Part shown: in pieces, positions 23,323 through 35,713 of the stretch
How the letters are laid out: every line of letters begins with the position of its first letter
How positions within the stretch are numbered: position 1 is the first letter of the stretch
From: Hygrocybe punicea
Taxonomy: Eukaryota > Basidiomycota > Agaricomycetes > Agaricales > Hygrophoraceae
Assembly (NCBI GenBank): GCA_963556145.1
Contig: OY744472.1
Span: forward strand, 4,278,001-4,342,000
Direction: 5' to 3'
DNA length: 64,000 nucleotides
Notes under the pieces: model-generated
The model's database searches: none
Seen by the model: only the letters and a program-made list of their open reading frames with translations
Told to the model about the DNA's origin: nothing
Position numbers and translations under genes: made by a program

Positions 23323-24037
23323 CAGCGTATTCGGAAAAGCATGGCCAAGCCAACTTTTTTTTTTTTTTTTGAATGTCCGACCGGTAGCCACCGACCTGCA
23401 GTAACGCGCGAATTTTGCACTGATTAGGAAATATAGACTTAGATAAGATTTGAATGTTTTGTATTGGATCTCATGAAATACTGCACCAATTTACATGATG
23501 TGAGAGAGAAAGTTTATTTATTTTATGAGGGCTAGTCTCTCCCACATTTACTTCCCAAAAACTTTTAATGTTTTGAAGGTTATAGATGAAATATCATTAT
23601 TTTAGGTTATCCACTTGATTTTGTTAGGTTAGTAGCTCCACAAGGAATGCTCAGGTCAACATGGTTTTGAGGAGAAACTTGTTCTATGTTCAGAGAGCTA
23701 AAAGACCACATACAATTATTTATACATTTCTTTGATCTCAGGAAGTATTTGACAACATTCACTAAAATACCTCACCTATAACCTTCAAAACACTAAAAGT
23801 TTTTGGGAAGTAAATGTGGGAGAGACTAGCCCTCATAAAATAAATAAACTTTCTCTCTCACATCATGTAAATTGGTGCAGTATTTCATGAGATCCAATAC
23901 AAAACATTCAAATCTTATCTAAGTCTATATTTCCTAATCAGTGCAAAATTCGTGCGTTACTGCAGGTCGGTGGCTACTGGTCGGACATTCAAAAAAAAAA
24001 AAAAAGTTGGCTTGGCCATGCTTTTCTGAATACGCTG
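23323..24037. mobile_element. Tc1/mariner-like foldback element, 715 bp
   Basis: Ends CAGCGTATTCGGAAAAGC and (reverse complement) CAGCGTATTCAGAAAAGC are flanked by TA on both sides (23321-23322, 24038-24039), the target duplication of Tc1/mariner/pogo elements. Inverted arms of about 263 bp (23323-23585 and 23775-24037) are nearly identical apart from a short spacer. A/T homopolymers near 23360 and 23992 mirror each other. No transposase is present. Confidence 0.8.
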
Positions 24038-24049
24038 TAATACCTTTTG

Positions 24050-25004
24050 AATACTCTGTTTTGTTTAGGATGAAACCTTAACCTTAGAAGTGTATCTAGC
24101 TGACTAATGCTGACCAATGAATTGATTGGACTGAGTGAACTGGGTGAATTCTCCTTGATGACAAGGGGAACTCAGAGAATGATAGAATAAGAGTGAACTA
24201 GACTGGATTGCAAGCACTAGCTACTACAATGAGTAACTACTAGTACTAAGAGAATGAGGGATCACACTGTGTGAACCCAACTAAGAGTGACTACTGAGTG
24301 GTGAGGGGGGAAATCCTACTGACTACTGGAATTTGGGGACCCTATTTATACTGTTGGAGAACAATGGGGGACTGAGAACAATGGGAAAGTGAGAACAATG
24401 GGACTGAGTCATGAGAACAATGGATGACATCAAAGAGGCTGTGAACAATGGGCTCTATCTCCATTTGGACTGTTTAGAACAAAGGACTGCTCAGAACAAT
24501 AGACCTCCATTGTCTTTATGTAAGCAGACTATCACAATCACTCTCTGATGCATCCTATCTTATCATTATCTTATCATCCTCTTGTTCACATCTTATCTTA
24601 TCACTTCCCATTATCTAGCTGAGCCGCTTTTGATCAATACAAGTAAACAAGATTTGTAATCAATCCATTACTGCTAATATAGGTAAGAATGCTAGTTGGG
24701 CTTGTCTCCTTGCACGCGCAATACAGAGAAATATATAATAAATACTAATGAGTGAGGGATGTGTCTCTGTGCACCATACATAAACGGCTAGGTCTGGGCA
24801 TTGCTAGTGAAGCCATAATAAATGATATAAAAGTAAGCATATATGCTAATTGTGTCTGTTCACTAGCATGCGTAATGTGGAAAGGCATAGAATGGGTACT
24901 AATGAGTGTAGGTGTGCATCCATAGTGTTGCACTTAAATATCTAAGTCCATGGTCCGATGGTAAACCCATGACATTACACCCAAAACCATTTGGGGTCAT
25001 GACA
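24050..25004 (-). mobile_element. LTR-like block (minus strand)
   Basis: On the minus strand the block begins TGTCATGACCCCAAATGG (ending at 25004), a start common among fungal LTRs, and carries a consensus TATA box GTATAAATAGG near 24342-24352. Repeats of GAGAACAATGGG occur at 24356-24460. No coding sequence or second LTR was found, and neither the distal end nor a 5-bp duplication could be fixed, so a solo LTR is inferred. Confidence 0.4.
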
Positions 25005-25094
25005 TCTGCACAACACAATTAAATCAACTGTCCCCAGTTGTAACCAAAAGAAAACAATTCTTTAATCTGAGAAGAAGCTTTTTACATTTTAACT

Positions 25095-25528
25095 ATTCTT
25101 TTAACTTCTTCTTCATCTTTCCAAAGAACTCCTCCCAATCTCGTACATCAACTCCTTCTGCCTTTAACTGATCCATGTTCATCTTCGTAGCATTTAGTAG
25201 CGCCTTGAGGTGGTACTTAGGGTGAGTGCGCTTCTTTCATAGCAGCTTAGGAAGTCATGCCGGAATTGCAGGGCGTTCGAAATGATTGCGGTGGGAGGAA
25301 GTTGGTTGGGTATGATTTGTGGAAAATGAAGGAGGCGATTCAAGCCATTCTCTAAACTCTGGGTCTAAGGGTACAGATTGCGAAGGGACGGTGGCAGGTG
25401 GCATAGGAAAGTTGGGAAGACTATCCATTAAAAAGTTGAAATTGTCCAGTGGCGGACAATCAACACCTCGTATGTTCACGGATTCGAAATCGATGTATTC
25501 TTCTCATTCCAAAGGGGGTAGCAGTGGT
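25095..25528 (-). pseudogene. C-terminal fragment of an unidentified gene, truncated at the Helitron arm
   Basis: Minus-strand reading: VNIRGVDCPPLDNFNFLMDS, a Pro/Ser-rich stretch, a stop near 25255, then THPKYHLKALLNATKMNMDQ and VRDWEEFFGKMKKKLKE ending at a TAG at 25095-25097. The basic, Trp-containing tail looks like a genuine protein C-terminus, but I cannot name the family. Its upstream part ends abruptly at 25529, where the Helitron sequence begins. Confidence 0.4.
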
Positions 25529-27901
25529 GTGCTCAGTGTGCAAAAGCACGTGGTGTTTATGATGAACCCTTTGGTGGCATTAATATGATATTTGCAGGAG
25601 ATTTTGGCCAACTTCCACCGGCTATGAGTGGTGCTCCTTTGTACTCTGGAACCATTGGTGTCCAAATCAATTCCAGTCAAACTATAGCAAATCAGGAAGC
25701 TGCTATAGGCAAAGCTCTTTGGCATCAGATTACAATGGTTGTTATATTATGTGAAAATATGAGACAAACCAATCAGTCAGAAGAAGATGTCCAACTGAGG
25801 CTTGCTTTGGAAAACATGAGGTACAAAGCATGTACTCCCAAAGATATTGCATTTCTTCATACTCGTGTTGCAGGAAAAGGTCCAAATGATCCCAAATTAG
25901 CCCAAAAGAAATTCAGGAATGTGTCAGTTATAACTGCATTGAATGCACAAAAAGACAAAATCAATGAACTTAGTATTCAACATTTTGCTGCTGAAAATAG
26001 GAGACCATTAACATCATTCTATTCCATAGACAGATGGAATGATCCTACTAGTTCCAATAGCAAAAGAAAATCTCATCACATGTCAACAATTTTGGATCCT
26101 ATTCGACACACAAAGATATTGGAACCTTCACTCCAAAAGCTACTTTGGAGCCAACCACATGCATCATCCTCTGATCATATACCAGGAAGATTGGACTTAT
26201 GTGTAGGCATGCCAGTGATGCTAAGAAACAATGATGCAACAGAGTGCTGCATTACCAAAGGAGCAGAGGGCATAGTTGTGGGTTGGCAGAGTGCAATAGG
26301 TCCTGAGCAACAAACTGTACTGGACACTTTATTTGTCAGATTATTGAATCCTCCAAAAAGAATTAACATAGAAGGACTTCCTAAAAATGTGGTGCCAATT
26401 ACAAAACATGTCACTTCCACCATGTGCTCATTACCCAATGATGATGTGATGTCTTTGTCAAGAGAACAAGTGTTGGTACTACCTAATTTTGCAATGACTG
26501 ATTATGCATGTCAAGGACGTACTTGTCCTAACAATGTAGTTGACCTCAGTAGTTGTAGAAACCACCAATCCTATTATACTTGCTTATCAAGAAGTGCTTC
26601 TGCAGCAGGAACTATCATCATGCAAGGCTTTGATCCTAAAGTAATTACTAGGGGTGCTTCTGGATATCTCAGGCAAGAATTCAGAGAATTAGAACTGCTT
26701 GATGAGATTACCAAACTGAAATATCAAGGATTATTACCAGACCATGTCAAGGGAGATCAGCGAAATTCTATTATTGATCGATTTAGAAAATGGAAAGGAA
26801 AGTCATATATTCCAAAAAACATTCATCATGCTATTGCATGGAAAGCCACGGAGCAACTAAATCAATACACAACACAGCCCTCTCCATGGCAATTAATTAA
26901 ACCTATGAACAAAAATCAAAAGGCAGATTTCAGAAACCTCAACTTTGTTCCTGCAAAAGGAACTGTTCCAATCACTGTCACTCATAAAAATTCCACAGCC
27001 AATGTATTGCAAAATAAAAAATGAAAATTACAACAAGTTGTAAGTTCATCTTCCATAGTGAAAAAAAGACGAAAAACAAGTACTATTGAATTAAATGAAC
27101 CAAAAGGGTTTATATGGGATGCGCAAGATTGGAGCTGTGCTTATGATTCACTCTTTACAATATTACTAGCAATATGGAATGAAGATCCATCAAGTTGGAA
27201 AAAAAGATTCAATAGCATCAATGAAATATTAAAGATTTTGAGCTTAGGATTCAAACAATCAAAGAATAACACAACAGATTTAGAAACAGTTAGAAATACA
27301 ATCAGACATTTATTGCATCAAGATAAACCTGAAATATTTCCTTATGGTCAAGTTGGCATTGCCATAAGTGATTTGGCCCATTATATAATGAAAGCAAATG
27401 AACCAATGACTTCAACTTGTCTTAAATGTATGAATTTGTGAAAACATAACCATTCTGGAAAATGATAGATGTGATGCCATCTTTCATTGTTCATATTCAT
27501 TTTCTGGAACAATCTCAGCATGTCTTGCTCAAATCATAGTTAATAGACAACAGCACAAATGTCAATTGTGTTGGGGAGAGATTACTAAATTTATTGCATT
27601 TAACAAAATTCCACCTCTAATCATGTTTACAGTTGACTCTATTGAGAATTTAATAGTTAGTCAAGTTATAAACTTGTCAATTGATGACATATCCACTGCT
27701 TTCACATTGAGAGGAATTGTGTACTTTGGTGATGCACATTTTACTGCTCGTATATTCATCGACAGTATGGTATGGTTTCATGATGGTATATCAACCAGAT
27801 CAATTTGTATTAATGAAGGTGATATAGATGACTTTTCAAATATTAATTTATTGTCATGTAATGGTAATAATGCTGTACTGTTTATATATGCTCAATCTTA
27901 A
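25529..27901 (+). pseudogene. Helitron PIF1-type helicase with C-terminal USP-like module, copy 1
   Basis: Begins inside the helicase just after Walker B with IFAGDFGQLPPAMSG, so motifs I and II are lost. Later SF1 motifs are present: TDYACQGRTCPNNVVDLS (motif V-like) and YYTCLSRSASAAGT (motif VI-like). A TGA at 27022-27024 follows NVLQNKK; copy 3 has CGA there. After it come DWSCAYDSLFTILLAIW (Cys box) and CLKCMN. A +1 insertion (near 27433) shifts the frame, then CQLC, LRGIVYFGDAHFTARIF (His box) and WFHDG. The second half resembles a ubiquitin-specific protease fold. Confidence 0.75.
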
Positions 27902-27970
27902 TATTTGTTCTCTTGCTAAAAAAAGGGACGAGTAACACGCCATACAAAGCAATGGCCCACACCCCACTAG
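25529..27970 (+). mobile_element. Helitron copy 1, 5'-truncated
   Basis: It ends with ...CCCACACCCCACTAG followed by T, the CTRR-type Helitron 3' end. A small imperfect hairpin (GCCAT...ATGGC, about 27941-27958) lies 12 bp upstream. The same terminus occurs in copies 2 and 3. The 5' part is missing: homology to copy 2 starts at 25529 inside the helicase gene. It is the left arm of the palindrome with copy 2. Confidence 0.85.
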
Positions 27971-28066
27971 TATTAAATACTAGTGGGGTGTTAAATACTA
28001 GTGGGGTGTGGGCCATTGCTTTGCATGGCATGTTACTCGTCCCTTTTTTTAGCAAGAGAACAAATA

Positions 28067-30955
28067 TTAAGATTGAGCATATATAAACAGTACAGCATTA
28101 TTACCATTACATGACAATAAATTAATATTTGAAAAGTCATCTATATCACCTTCATTAATACAAATTGATCTGGTTGATATACCATCATGAAACCATACCA
28201 TACTGTCGATGAATATACGNNNNNNNNNNNNNNNNNNNNNNNNNNNNNNNNNNNNNNNNNNNNNNNNNNNNNNNNNNNNNNNNNNNNNNNNNNNNNNNNN
28301 NNNNNNNNNNNNNNNNNNNTCATCAATTGACAAGTTTATAACTTGACTAACTATTAAATTCTCAATAGAGTCAACTGTAAACATGATTAGAGGTGGAATT
28401 TTGTTAAATGCAATAAATTTAGTAATCTCTCCCCAACACAATTGACATTTGTGCTGTTGTCTATTAACTATGATTTGAGCAAGACATGCTGAGATTGTTC
28501 CAGAAAATGAATATGAACAATGAAAGATGGCATCACATCTATCATTTTCCAGAATGGTTATGTTTTCACAAATTCATACATTTAAGACAAGTTGAAGTCA
28601 TTGGTTCATTTGCTTTCATTATATAATGGGCCAAATCACTTATGGCAATGCCAACTTGACCATAAGGAAATATTTCAGGTTTATCTTGATGCAATAAATG
28701 TCTGATTGTATTTCTAACTGTTTCTAAATCTGTTGTGTTATTCTTTGATTGTTTGAATCCTAAGCTCAAAATCTTTAATATTTCATTGATGCTATTGAAT
28801 CTTTTTTCCAACTTGATGGATCTTCATTCCATATTGCTAGTAATATTGTAAAGAGTGAATCATAAGCACAGCTCCAATCTTGCGCATCCCATATAAACCC
28901 TTTTGGTTCATTTAATTCAATAGTACTTGTTTTTCATCTTTTTTTCACTATGGAAGATGAACTTACAACTTGTTGTAATTTTCATTTTTTATTTTGCAAT
29001 ACATTGGCTGTGGAATTTTTATGAGTGACAGTGATTGGAACAGTTCCTTTTGCAGGAACAAAGTTGAGGTTTCTGAAATCTGCCTTTTGATTTTTGTTCA
29101 TAGGTTTAATTAATTGCCATGGAGAGGGCTGTGTTGTGTATTGATTTAGTTGCTCCGTGGCTTTCCATGCAATAGCATGATGAATGTTTTTTGGAATATA
29201 TGACTTTCCTTTCCATTTTCTAAATCGATCAATAATAGAATTTCGCTGATCTCCCTTGACATGGTCTGGTAATAATCCTTGATATTTCAGTTTGGTAATC
29301 TCATCAAGCAGTTCTAATTCTCTGAATTCTTGCCTGAGATATCCAGAAGCACCCCTAGTAATTACTTTAGGATCAAAGCCTTGCATGATGATAGTTCCTG
29401 CTGCAGAAGCACTTCTTGATAAGCAAGTATAATAGGATTGGTGGTTTCTACAACTACTGAGGTCAACTACATTGTTAGGACAAGTACGTCCTTGACATGC
29501 ATAATCAGTCATTGCAAAATTAGGTAGTACCAACACTTGTTCTCTTGACAAAGACATCACATCATCATTGGGTAATGAGCACATGGTGGAAGTGACATGT
29601 TTTGTAATTGGCACCACATTTTTAGGAAGTCCTTCTATGTTAATTCTTTTTGGAGGATTCAATAATCTGACAAATAAAGTGTCCAGTACAGTTTGTTGCT
29701 CAGGACCTATTGCACTCTGCCAACCCACAACTATGCCCTCTGCTCCTTTGGTAATGCAGCACTCTGTTGCATCATTGTTTCTTAGCATCACTGGCATGCC
29801 TACACATAAGTCCAATCTTCCTGGTATATGATCAGAGGATGATGCATGTGGTTGGCTCCAAAGTAGCTTTTGGAGTGAAGGTTCCAATATCTTTGTGTGT
29901 CGAATAGGATCCAAAATTGTTGACATGTGATGAGATTTTCTTTTGCTATTGGAACTAGTAGGATCATTCCATCTGTCTATGGAATAGAATGATGTTAATG
30001 GTCTCCTATTTTCAGCAGCAAAATGTTGAATACTAAGTTCATTGATTTTGTCTTTTTGTGCATTCAATGCAGTTATAACTGACACATTCCTGAATTTCTT
30101 TTGGGCTAATTTGGGATCATTTGGACCTTTTCCTGCAACACGAGTATGAAGAAATGCAATATCTTTGGGAGTACATGCTTTGTACCTCATGTTTTCCAAA
30201 GCAAGCCTCAGTTGGACATCTTCTTCTGACTGATTGGTTTGTCTCATATTTTCACATAATATAACAACCATTGTAATCTGATGCCAAAGAGCTTTGCCTA
30301 TAGCAGCTTCCTGATTTGCTATAGTTTGACTGGAATTGATTTGGACACCAATGGTTCCAGAGTACAAAGGAGCACCACTCATAGCCGGTGGAAGTTGGCC
30401 AAAATCTCCTGCAAATATCATATTAATGCCACCAAAGGGTTCATCATAAACACCACGTGCTTTTGCACACTGAGCACTGATTTTATACATATCTCTGCAG
30501 GATAACATTGATACTTCATCAATGAAAATGTAATCCACACCATCAAGATTGGCACGGACTTATGCAAGGGAACGAGTTGATCCTCCCTGATTAATTCCAA
30601 GAATGGAGTGATATGTGGATCCATTTACAAGGGCAGCAGCACCACTGGTTGGTGCAAGAACCACAAATCGATGATTTTCGTTGTGTTTACCAAAAAACCT
30701 AGTCAATGCTTTGATGACTTGTGATTTCCCTATGCCTGCCATCCCACCAAAATACATGCATAGCTTATCAGAACTGTTAATCAAGGTAGAGTGATTGGCA
30801 ATGATATGAAATGCTCTCTTTTGGTCAGTGTTCAAGTTGTAATCATTGATAGTTACATCAATAAGATGACGATCAGTTCTGTTTGCAGGAATAAACATAT
30901 GGTTGATGTATGCTGCATCCACTATCTTGACATCATTATATTGGAAATTTGCCAA
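28067..30955 (-). pseudogene. Helitron PIF1-type helicase with USP-like C-terminus, copy 2
   Basis: Walker A reads GGMAGIGKSQVIKAL (in frame 30560-30955), and Walker B DYIFIDEVSML starts the long frame 28982-30538. A TAA at 30560 separates them where copy 3 has CAA. The helicase runs through FAGDFGQLPP, CQGRT and YTCLSRS motifs to a TGA at 28982-28984 (CGA in copy 3). The USP-like module is split by a homopolymer frameshift near 28800, a +1 insertion near 28570 and the N gap. In active Helitrons the helicase unwinds DNA for rolling-circle transposition. Confidence 0.8.
28220..28319. other. Assembly gap: exactly 100 N
   Basis: A run of 100 N, a common size for a gap of unknown length. The homologous interval in the left arm is 61 bases, so the gap is a join placeholder. 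It falls in the USP-like His-box region. Confidence 0.98.
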
Positions 30956-31119
30956 TTTATCTATGGTTGCGGTGTTTGTTGGTAAATTTTTATTTCCGTC
31001 ATTGATGATTTCTTTTTTCTTTGCAAGGACTGCAGCTGTCCAAAATTTTGCTGATTGTACTACAGATGGTTCTATGGTCCTATCTCTGGGGTACCATCAA
31101 TACAATCATTGAGCCATCC

Positions 31120-34032
31120 TCACCTTTTCAAAGTTCTTTCAGCTATTAGCATTTGATCCTTCCTCTTTTGTCCTTTATGACCAAGTTTCAGGAGTATTTC
31201 TGTGTCATTATTGTCTTCATCAATGTTGTTGTTGAAGTCGTCGCCATTAAATGCTAATTCAGTAATGTGCATGTCATCCAGTTCATCAAGACCATTTGAA
31301 GTCGCCCATGAATACCTTATATCTGCAGTATTATTCTTCTGACGTTTAGCAGAGAAATCATCTCTTGCATCCAAACAGTCATATCACAGACCAAAGTATT
31401 TCATGATCTCCAGCTCTCTTTTAGAAAACTCATGGTCTATAAAAGCATTATCCCATGTTTGTAATTTACATTTGAGTTCTTTGCCACTTCTCCATGGCTT
31501 GAAAAATGTTAACATTGTACAACAATAATATTCTCGATCACCACGGTCAGCCCTTGGCAAAGTGTTTGGAATAAAATTAGGAACTATGAAGGGATCATTC
31601 TCTTTCATTTTGGCATGGTGGGTAAGATATTGTAGATGATTGGGATGTAAAGTATAATCATTTTCAATTTTTGTCAATTTATTGAGATCAACTTCGTTTG
31701 TTTTATCAGCTATTTCTGAACCTGCATTTCTATTTAAACTATCAGGTTTTGGAATTTCATCTATCTCCATGAGTATATCATTGTCAACAACATCAGACAA
31801 GTTGTCATCACTGGAATATTCAACATTAGTAGGTTCAGTGAAAGAGTCAGACAAATCATCACAGCCTAAATTGTCAAAAATATGGTTTTGCACTGGTTCT
31901 TTTTTGTCCCTTTTGGTCTTTGTTTTGGTGTGTCTTTTATTTGGTTCCATAGTGGCAAGACGTATCCAGTCATACAGTGATACATTATCATACAAGGCTG
32001 GTCTGAACATATCATTATTTACTTTGGAAAGTATAATGTATGCACCATTATTCTTACCAATAACAATCTTTTGTGCATTATTTTGATCTTCACATATATT
32101 AGCAATTTCTTCATCAGACCATGCACTGGTAACCTCTTTAACATAAGATCTCCAAAAGAATGGCACAAATTTATGACTGGTGTAGTGATAAGGATTTCCA
32201 AGGACATATAATGAAGCCATTGGAGCACCAATTTCCATTTTGGAGGTGAGTGAATTGACTATTTGTGTAAACAGTTTTCTGACTTTGTCTTTTCTTTTCA
32301 GGTCGTCACCAATCATTTCGGAATTCTTATCAAAAATACTTTTTATTACTTCAAAAATGCTATAGGTCTTCAAGGAGAATTTTGTAATATAATCTGTTAT
32401 GTATGCAACTATGGCCTTTATAGCAGTACCTGATAATAAGCTGGTCACATCAGAATTGCATCATAGCATATATGTAACTTCAGGTGGCACCGTGTTCATC
32501 CAAGGTTCACCATGCTTGAGGTTAAGAGCACCAGTGTTAGGTTCTACAAAAGTTTGTTGAAAGATATCATGGGGAAATCGTCGTTTACATTCACCTTTTG
32601 AATTAAGACAATATGGCTTTTTTTTGCTGTCATGCCTGTTATGTACATTTAATTGCAATAAAAGATCATCTACAACATCTTGAAACCTTTGCCACCATGT
32701 TGATCTTTTGTTGTGATATTGACAATTCATGGAACAATTATATGATGGTGGATCTGGCATGACACATGTTGGTGGTTGATATTCAGGTTTCGACATTGTC
32801 TGTTCCATTTTCTGTGATACCTCATCTTTAAAACCTGTCATGAATTGTCCTACACACAAACTTTCCAAGTATTCCACTAATCATTTCTGAAAGTTGGAAT
32901 TTTCACCCATAATTTTGTCATGTATTTCCTGAGGTGTAAGGCATCCCTTTATCCACAACAGCATATGAAGATGCAAGGTAAGATGTCCTTGTTCCTCTAC
33001 CATTGCATAATAACCTGATGTGTTTCCATACAGGCCAGGATGAGATTTATTTATTCCTAATATATGTTTGATGAACATTTCAGTAGTAAAGTGAAAGAAG
33101 CGGGCTCCAGCAACTGGATTGTTTGCAATTAGTTTGTAACAATCCTGGGGTAGATGTAGTTTAGGATAAAACTTTTCTTTGTTGTCAGCATAATATAAGC
33201 ATAGTGGGTGATTGATGTCTGCAGGTGCAAAAGTGATAAACCGAGTCGGAGCACCAATATAGGATATCAGAGACCAAATCTCATTTCACATGTATTTCTT
33301 GTTAGTAATTGAACCTTTGACCTGACCAGCTACGTGATCCAGATCAGAAATGAGTTTATAGCACGCTTTCTCTTCCGATGTATCTGGTTTGACTCTATCA
33401 CCTCTAGATAATCTTTTAGAGAGGTCATCCAAAACAGCTGTATTGATATTCATCAGGCGATCTGCAATATCGTTGAAATTATGTTTATTAGTCAACAAAT
33501 ATCCTCCAGTTGTACTGTCTTTAATCTGTTTCTGATTAAATGCAATCAGTGGGAAATAGGGATCGGTTTGAAATCTTTTGTCATGGTACATCAGAAGATG
33601 CCTTTTATGCATCATATCACTGATGCTTAAAATATCTTTGTCAATGCTGCTAATACCACCCAAGCAATATGGAAATAGGCAGGGGAACATCATAGGATAT
33701 AATTGAGGATTATCAAAGAACAATTCTGGATTTCTAGCATGGCTTATGGCAAGAACACCACCATGGTCATCTATCAAGTGCTTTGTTGCTCTAGCTATTA
33801 ATGCCTTTGGACTTGTAATATCTAGATTTTCGCCAGTTACTCCACTAACAACAAAGGGACAAGGCCCATCTTCCACACCATCTTCCTCTTCATTGTCAAA
33901 TGCACTAGTGGCTTCCGGTTCCTTATTTGTGTCTGCTGGTCGATATGCAACCACAACAGGAATTCCATGATCTGGATATTGTGCTAGATTTTCATAGGAG
34001 ATATCTAAATCATAGTAATCCATGTGATTCAA
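31120..34032 (-). pseudogene. Helitron Rep (Helitron_like_N) domain, copy 2
   Basis: Five consecutive frames reconstitute the Rep region. It begins with MNHMDYYDLDISYENL (34032) and passes PMMFPCLFPYCLGG. EIWSLISYIGAPT begins the Helitron_like_N domain. LTLHLHMLLWIKG carries the metal-binding HxH motif, and IVAYITDYITKFSLKTY carries both catalytic Tyr positions (YITDY), so the two-Tyr motif is intact here. Stops that are CGA in copy 3 occur at 33286-33288, 32461-32463 and 31384-31386; one more, near 32881, is AGA in copy 3. Confidence 0.8.
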
Positions 34033-34065
34033 TTTCAGCCATTCTAAAGCTGCTGAAACTCACCT

Positions 34066-34761
34066 TCAGCAAACCAATAAAGGTGTTCGCTCCATGTCTT
34101 CTGGAGTTGGTCTGGCAGGACCAGTGAAAATGAAGGCTAGCACTTCATCAAGTTCTTTAATTGTTGGAGGCAACCGTTGATATATCTTTGATGTTGGGTT
34201 TTGAAACATGATGGCATTTGCTTTCATTTTATGCATCCCAGATGACACACGAACAATACATTTGTTGTGACGAACACGGGCAATCAAAAGTTGTTCAGCA
34301 AATGTTAGATTTTGAAGTTGTGCAGGAATTCTTCCCATCCAAAGTCCATTTGCCAAAGCATATTTGGGAGTTTGGCCTTTATTCAGACTGAGCACACATG
34401 GTTTGCATATCCATTTACATGTGTTATCTAGCACTGGACCTTTGATATCCTCTATTGGATCAGAACAATGATATCGTTCACATCTTGTGATTCCCATATT
34501 GTCTCTAGTTAATATTTTCAGATTAACCTTCGTCTTTGACAATAAAGTCATGTTTTTCAACGCAACCAATTGACCACACACAGCACACCCACTTTCTTGG
34601 AAACATTCAGGTGATGTATCTCTGCACCAGTTGCTGATTATGGTTTCCTTCAATTCAATAGATGGTGGAGGAGGAGGAAATGATTGCTCATCTGACTTGT
34701 CTAATTCTTCTTTCATTTTAGTCTGAGTTTCTTCTTTTCCGTACTCATATGTTTCTGTCAT
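34066..34761 (-). pseudogene. DUF6570-like N-terminal domain of the Helitron protein, copy 2
   Basis: Reads SNWCRDTSPECFQESGCAVC with Cys pairs, then CKWICKPCVLSLNKGQTPKY, ALANGLWMGRIPAQLQ, LTFAEQLLIARVRHNKCIVR and PPTIKELDEVLAFIFTGP. This is the domain commonly placed ahead of the Rep domain in basidiomycete Helitrons (my recall of DUF6570). Two Cys-x2-Cys-type pairs suggest zinc binding. It ends at a stop near 34066 where copy 3 reads RRKLVSAALEW. About 370 bp of this region are deleted in copy 3. Confidence 0.65.
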
Positions 34762-34807
34762 TTGTTGTCTTTTGTACCACTCTTTACACTTATCTTTATT
34801 TGATTTA

Positions 34808-35619
34808 CAGCCGTTTTTAATGATCTTGGCACTTTTTGAAAAATTTTGATTGAAAGAAACGATATGGACTTAGTGAAATTTTCTGTGCTCTACCTAGTAT
34901 CTCATGAAATACTGCATGGATTAACATAGTTATAGAGGGAAAGTTATACTGTTTCATAAGGGCTATCTACTTCTATAATTATATTTGGACAATATTTAGT
35001 ATTTGGTGACTTGTAAATGAAATAAAAGGTAAACCAGTACTTTTTGACACCCAAAATGACATTGTCAAATTATGGCATCAAATGAGCTCCTATGAAAAAG
35101 ATTGTAGAGGGAAAATTGTTCACTTTTTCAAGGGCTAAAAGTACATATACCATGTTTTTCTTTATTTTTGTCCTATGAGCTTGTAATCATGATCCTTGTG
35201 GCATTTCAAGTGTAACATGGACAAACATAGCACAAATGAAATATTGCCTCAAAGAACAAAAATAAAGAAAAACATGGTATATGTACTTTTAGCCCTTGAA
35301 AAAGTGAACAATTTTCCCTCTACAATCTTTTTCATAGGAGCTCATTTGATGCCATAATTTGACAATGTCATTTTGGGTGTCAAAAAGTACTGGTTTACCT
35401 TTTGTTTCATTTACAAGTCACCAAATACTAAATATTGTCCAAATATAATTATAGAAGTAGATAGCCCTTAAGAAACAGTACAACTTTCCCTCTATAACCA
35501 TGTTAATCCATGCAGTATTTCATGAGATACTAGGTAGAGCACAGAAAATTTCACTAAGTCCATATCGTTTCTTTCAATCAAAATTTTTCAAAAAGTGCCA
35601 AGATCATTAAAAACGGCTG
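34808..35619. mobile_element. Tc1/mariner-like foldback element, 812 bp, inside Helitron copy 2
   Basis: Ends CAGCCGTTTTTAATGATC and exact complement, flanked by TA (34806-34807, 35620-35621). Two arms of about 365 bp are nearly perfect inverted repeats around an 85-bp spacer. Copy 3 supplies the empty site: a single TA at 60490-60491 between the same flanking sequences, proving an insertion with TA duplication. No transposase. Confidence 0.9.
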
Positions 35620-35713
35620 TAATATCATGCACATGAAAAATAGAAACATGAGTATCACAAGCTGAACAATTATGCCTCATTAATGCCACAGATAGATCTT
35701 GTCCATGTAATCT

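Larger units (their letters stand above)
25529..30477. repeat. Near-identical inverted repeat (palindrome) of two Helitron tails
   Basis: The left arm 25529-27970 matches the right arm 27998-30477 in reverse complement almost base for base, including the TGA at 27022 / 28982 and the +1 insertion that copy 3 lacks. Differences seen: C/T in AAAGACGAAAA against AAAGATGAAAA, and a 7-A/6-A homopolymer. The centre (27971-27997) holds repeated CTAGTGGGGTG/TTAAATA units. The right arm contains a run of 100 N where the left arm has 61 bases. Confidence 0.9.

Noticed and set aside
28067..28441. ORF running through the N run
   Set aside because: Part of the Helitron USP-like region with an assembly gap; the translated X stretch is an artefact.
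29568..29831. 87-codon ORF antisense to the Helitron helicase (also 26175-26438 and 54253-54573)
   Set aside because: Recurs only because the helicase itself is repeated; antisense shadow.
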